NCBI GenBank assembly: GCA_023228745.1
Contig: JALOAP010000190.1
Coordinates: 1-6,206 of the forward strand
DNA: 6,206 nt
From: Dehalococcoidia bacterium
Lineage (GTDB): Bacteria; Chloroflexota; Dehalococcoidia; Tepidiformales; Tepidiformaceae
Direction of reading: 5' to 3'
Part shown: positions 4,103 through 6,206 of the stretch, one piece after another
Layout of the letters: the number at the start of each line of letters is the position of its first letter
Numbering within the stretch: the stretch's first letter is position 1
Notes under the pieces: generated by a model
Told to the model about the DNA's origin: nothing
Database searches by the model: none
Seen by the model: the letters and a program-made list of their open reading frames with translations, nothing else
Translations under genes and position numbers: made by a program

Positions 4103-5482
4103 TCATTCAACGTTGAACGTTGAACTTTGAACGTAGAACAAATTCTTATAATTTATCTCTTCATCCGGATGGCTCAATAAATAATCATTGACTTCGCCCG
4201 GCTTCATCACCAGCTCGTTGATGCGGCCGCCGACGTAACGATCATTGCGCAGCACGGTGAAGCGGTCCGGCGTGTTGATGATTTTGACGCCGGGATTGTC
4301 GCGTAAGAGTTTGTAAAGTTCCTTTAATAGTTCCGGAGTGTCTTGCGTCGGTATGTTTTCACCCCCACCTTTATCCTCCCCCCTCGAGGGGGAGGAGTCT
4401 TTTTCACTTTTCACTTTTCCCGTTTCACTTTTGCCAAGCGTCAGCGCAGGCACCAGCCCCGCTTCGATCCAGCTTTTCAGGTCTATCCCCTGCTGGACAG
4501 CTTCACCGGGATCCTTGCCCTTCGGTACGGGCCAGCGATCACATTTGTCCGGGAAGTTTTCGAGCCACCATTCAAACGCGCGTTCCGCGGCAATCTTTCC
4601 TCCGCCCTTATCGCCATAGTCCAGGGCGTTGAGTATCTGTATGGCATCTTTCAAAACGGCGTAGGCGGCAACGTCGGGTTTCCCCTGTAGTGTTCCCAAA
4701 GCAACGGCTCCGGCCAGATCCGTTGCCGCGGCACAGGAAATGGCGTCAAGTTCGCTCTCGACAATCACAAAAGCGCGCCGCTCAATTCCAAGGATCATGA
4801 TCGACATGGAAGAACCGGGTACAACATAGTAACGCGGTTCGCCTTCCGGCCGGCGGATCCTGATCCGCTGGATCATGCCATCAATAATATAGGGGATGAC
4901 TAACCCTTGCGGGATCCACAACATGCGCGGCTTCCCGTTCTCTTTTTTCAATTCAGGCAATCCCCATGCCGGCCGCGGCCGGAAAATATCTTTTCCGTTT
5001 TCGCCGGGATTCCAACCCAGGCGCGCGGCGGCTGCCGCTTCCTGATTGATCCCGCGATCGGACAGCCATTGCATGACGTCCGGATTCTTCCCAAGTTCTA
5101 ATTGCGCCCAGGCGATAAACTTTTCCGCCTTTTCCTGCCAGAGCTGATCCGGTCTTTGATGTTGGACTGGTTGAAATGGTTGCTTCTGGTTGGCGGCCTG
5201 TGGCTGGCGATCCATCCGGTGCTTTGTTGTAAATTCGATATCGAGATACTCGCACGCCGCTTTAAAATCCATTCCTTCGAATTCGATCAGGAATTGGATG
5301 TTGTCGCCTGATTTATCGCAGCTGCGGCACCAATAGGATCCTTTGCCCTGGTTAGCATTCGGCCAGACGCGAAATCGATCATTCCCGCCGCACGCCGGGC
5401 ACGGTCCAGCCCATTCGCCACCATGCGTCGAGGCGACTTTTTTCAGGTTAACTTTTTTACTGGCCAGATCGTATGTGTTCAT
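4103..5482 (-). CDS. Phage DNA primase with CHC2 zinc finger and TOPRIM domain
   Basis: A 459-aa primase that would make RNA primers for phage DNA replication. The N-terminal zinc finger is clear: CPACGGNDRFRVWP and, downstream, WCRSC (C28, C31, C52, C55). After a Gln/Pro-rich linker (about 92-115), the TOPRIM catalytic core shows VIVESELDA (E242, E244, D246), then ALDYGDKGG (D288, D291) and KGKDPGEA (K323, D324). A helicase domain is absent, so it probably works with the helicase-like gene at the right edge. I chose ATG 5480-5482, which overlaps the upstream stop as TAATG; an in-frame TTG at 5507-5509 would add nine residues but lies inside the previous gene. Residues about 350-378 and the final ten residues are encoded by repeats (4360-4428, 4112-4139), so the linker and tail appear to have been invaded or expanded by repeat DNA. 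Confidence 0.9.
   Translation of the reverse strand: MNTYDLASKKVNLKKVASTHGGEWAGPCPACGGNDRFRVWPNANQGKGSYWCRSCDKSGDNIQFLIEFEGMDFKAACEYLDIEFTTKHRMDRQPQAANQKQPFQPVQHQRPDQLWQEKAEKFIAWAQLELGKNPDVMQWLSDRGINQEAAAAARLGWNPGENGKDIFRPRPAWGLPELKKENGKPRMLWIPQGLVIPYIIDGMIQRIRIRRPEGEPRYYVVPGSSMSIMILGIERRAFVIVESELDAISCAAATDLAGAVALGTLQGKPDVAAYAVLKDAIQILNALDYGDKGGGKIAAERAFEWWLENFPDKCDRWPVPKGKDPGEAVQQGIDLKSWIEAGLVPALTLGKSETGKVKSEKDSSPSRGEDKGGGENIPTQDTPELLKELYKLLRDNPGVKIINTPDRFTVLRNDRYVGGRINELVMKPGEVNDYLLSHPDEEINYKNLFYVQSSTFNVE
4112..4139. repeat. Tandem heptanucleotide array, 4 units (primase 3' end)
   Basis: On the + strand the units are GTTGAAC, GTTGAAC, TTTGAAC and GTAGAAC: 28 bp, period 7. On the coding strand they encode the primase tail FYVQSSTFNV, ending just before its TGA. 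The tail is outside any conserved primase motif. Confidence 0.75.
4360..4397. repeat. G/C-rich palindromic repeat inside the primase linker
   Basis: Contains the perfect 14-bp palindrome CCCCCTCGAGGGGG, with further imperfect CCTC/GAGG extension outside it and a CACCCCCACC flank. It resembles the common bacterial repeat of form 'CACCCT..CCCTC-GAGGGGGAG'. It is translated in the primase as SSPSRGEDKGGG, a low-complexity insert between the TOPRIM core and the C-terminal helix. The adjoining heptad array extends the repeat-derived segment to 4428. Confidence 0.65.
4401..4428. repeat. Tandem heptanucleotide array, 4 units (primase linker)
   Basis: On the minus strand the units are GTGAAAC, GGGAAAA, GTGAAAA and GTGAAAA: 28 bp, period 7. 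Translated within the primase as SETGKVKSEK, next to the palindromic repeat. No frame disruption results, because four heptads plus flanks keep the reading frame open. Confidence 0.72.
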
Positions 5483-5700
5483 TAAGAAATAATTACCCTT
5501 GTATTCCAATTTTTAACGGCTTGCTTTTTACTTAAAGATAGAGGTCCAGACGCACCACAGTGCCCACAAGTAACATCATATAAATCCCCAGGCCCCTTAA
5601 CGATCCTGTCGGCCAAAATAGGGCACCCGCAAAAAGGGCAATTCGAAAACTGAAATACTTCCATCATCTTTTTGGGGATGGTTTGTTTTTTATCTACCAT
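5482..5700 (-). CDS. Lar-family zinc-ribbon protein (restriction alleviation type)
   Basis: A 72-aa protein. After a short lysine-rich lead it shows CPFCGCP (C21, C24), then CGHCGASGP (C45, C48) and the ending KKQAVKNWNTR, which is the pattern of the Lar family ('CPFCGG ... V.C..CGA.GP......EAI..WN.R'). The best known relative, the Rac prophage Lar/Ral protein, lessens host type I restriction of incoming phage DNA. Most phage family members are assigned only by this zinc ribbon, so an anti-restriction role is inference. ATG 5698-5700 has GAGG about 10 nt upstream in an A-rich leader. The internal ATG pair at residues 12-13 has no such site. The stop overlaps the primase start as TAATG, so the two are coupled. 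Confidence 0.78.
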   Translation of the reverse strand: MVDKKQTIPKKMMEVFQFSNCPFCGCPILADRIVKGPGDLYDVTCGHCGASGPLSLSKKQAVKNWNTRVIIS

Positions 5701-6016
5701 TTTTTTTATTCCTCTTTTTTCCTTTTTAATTATTTAATTTCATTCATTATTTCTTATTATATTATATTTATTATTACCCCTTCCGGGGAGGGTTTGGAGG
5801 GTTGCCCCTTATATATATTGTTCGGCGTTTTTACGAAAAACCGCTCAGAAACTTCTCTAGGGTGAACTCTCCACCCTCCCTTTTTTTGTCGATTCTATTC
5901 AAGGTATCTACGGCAATCCATTTTATAAATTCGATAGATACAAATGAATTTAAAAATCCTGCCGATTTTTCAAACCCTCCCCGAAATCCGCCATTAATGT
6001 GGAGAGTGGAGGGTTG
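5701..6016. other. Candidate replication origin: AT-rich tract plus GGAGGGTT iterons
   Basis: Positions 5701-5777 are almost entirely A/T, like an unwinding element. Beside it are seven copies of a GGAGRGTT-type 9-mer or its 7-bp core. On + : 5787-5795 and 5796-5804 (adjacent), 6001-6007 and 6008-6016 (adjacent). On - : 5871-5879, 5864-5872 (adjoining) and 5972-5980. GGGGAGGGTTTG (5785-5796) also forms a perfect 12-bp inverted repeat with 5971-5982. Repeats on both strands next to an AT-rich block, between a helicase-like gene and the primase, fit an iteron origin. Part overlaps the 71-aa ORF. The 130 bp from 5701 to 5830 hold no gene. A TATAAT-like hexamer occurs on the minus strand in the AT tract, without a convincing -35 partner. 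Confidence 0.4.
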
Positions 6017-6046
6017 TATTGATGTTTTTTTATTTTTCTTAATCAT
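5831..6046 (-). CDS. Hypothetical protein in the helicase-primase interval (71 aa)
   Basis: A 71-aa basic protein starting MIKKNKKTSIQPSTLHINGG. ATG 6044-6046 has GAGGC 8 nt upstream and lies 4 nt after the stop of the helicase-like gene, as expected for an operon gene. The middle (SFVSIEFIKWIAVDTLNRI) could form an amphipathic helix. The peptides QPSTLHI, GGFRGGFEK and KREGGEF are encoded by the GGAGGGTT-type repeats. It may be a true small phage protein, or simply an open frame running across an origin. I do not recognise a family. Confidence 0.5.
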   Translation of the reverse strand: MIKKNKKTSIQPSTLHINGGFRGGFEKSAGFLNSFVSIEFIKWIAVDTLNRIDKKREGGEFTLEKFLSGFS

Positions 6047-6050
6047 GTTT

Positions 6051-6206
6051 TTAAGCCTCTATTTCTCCCTGAGTAGTTCCCAGGGCAATGCCGTGATACA
6101 TGACGCAGCCTTCGGATTTGTGCTTGTCGAATTTCTTGCTGAGTTGTTTTCCGAACCAGGTGCCGGTCGGCTCTTTTTTGCCGATGTTGGCGTGGTACCA
6201 GGCGAC
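6051..6206 (-). CDS. C-terminus of a probable phage replication protein (D5/P4-type helicase?)
   Basis: The last 51 codons of a gene entering from the right edge, ending in TAA 6051-6053. The visible sequence begins VAWYHANIGKKEPTGTWFGK and closes with MYHGIALGTTQGEIEA. The pattern 'FGKxL...F.k....G...Y.GI.L' resembles the small winged-helix domain at the end of D5/P4-family phage helicase or primase-helicase proteins. The location just before origin-like repeats and a primase lacking its own helicase fits that reading. The helicase core is outside the window, so this is a moderate-confidence guess from a short tail. Confidence 0.45.
   Translation of the reverse strand, partial: VAWYHANIGKKEPTGTWFGKQLSKKFDKHKSEGCVMYHGIALGTTQGEIEA

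Noticed and set aside
4376..4396. CCCCCTCGAGGGGG hairpin as an intrinsic terminator
   Set aside because: It is inside the primase coding frame, no T-run follows it on the minus strand, and its form matches a dispersed repeat.
2868..4428. CRISPR array
   Set aside because: The repeats are 7-bp tandem units without spacers, and no 25-40 bp direct repeats with unique spacers exist in the window.
5483..5509. TTG start giving a primase nine residues longer
   Set aside because: It lies inside the preceding gene. ATG 5482 makes the TAATG coupling seen elsewhere in this operon, and the zinc finger begins well after either start.
5735..5775. TATAAT-like hexamer on the minus strand as a promoter for the Lar-type gene and primase
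   Set aside because: The tract is nearly pure A/T, so such hexamers arise by chance, and there is no -35 element at proper spacing.

Overview
This window looks like part of a double-stranded DNA tailed phage or prophage. Every gene I can support lies on the minus strand, so the block is read from the right edge (6206) to the left edge (1). Spacing is tight: two TAATG and one ATGA stop/start overlaps, and most starts have a purine-rich ribosome binding site 6-10 nt upstream. This fits one long transcription unit whose promoter lies outside the window. No integrase, attachment site, tRNA, rRNA or CRISPR array is visible, so integrated prophage and free phage cannot be told apart. The host is probably a Gram-negative bacterium of mixed GC content. 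The short repeats would suit a deltaproteobacterial-type genome, but that is a weak inference.

Replication side (about 4100-6206): the right edge holds the C-terminus of a protein that may be a D5/P4-type phage helicase (6051-6206). A 71-aa orphan ORF (5831-6046) follows. Its coding region and the AT-rich spacer beyond it carry a cluster of GGAGGGTT-type repeats, which I propose as a candidate replication origin. Then come a Lar-type zinc-ribbon protein (5482-5700) and a CHC2/TOPRIM primase (4103-5482).

Middle (about 2905-4075): this is an accessory stretch of small genes: a dubious 27-aa ORF, a 64-aa phage protein, a pseudogene scar, a 65-aa protein, and a 56-aa CxxC zinc-ribbon protein (2905-3075). 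In the scar, the 5' end of a DNA polymerase III beta-clamp (dnaN) gene is joined to the 3' half of an ASCH-like phage gene. The last residues of the 65-aa protein are encoded by a widespread bacterial palindromic repeat.

Packaging side (1-2903): a full-length GpA-family terminase large subunit with an unusual Walker A loop, a Nu1/excisionase-like helix-turn-helix protein, a stand-alone ParB-like domain protein, and the start of an unidentified gene running off the left edge. The overall order (helicase, primase, small accessory genes, terminase, next module) is that of a temperate siphovirus-like genome.

The most unusual signal is not a gene. There are four tandem arrays of exactly four heptanucleotides (28 bp each), with units mostly beginning GT. 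They sit at gene ends or in a protein linker, and in places supply start-proximal codons, a stop codon or a ribosome binding site. I do not see a clearly new defence or enzymatic system here.
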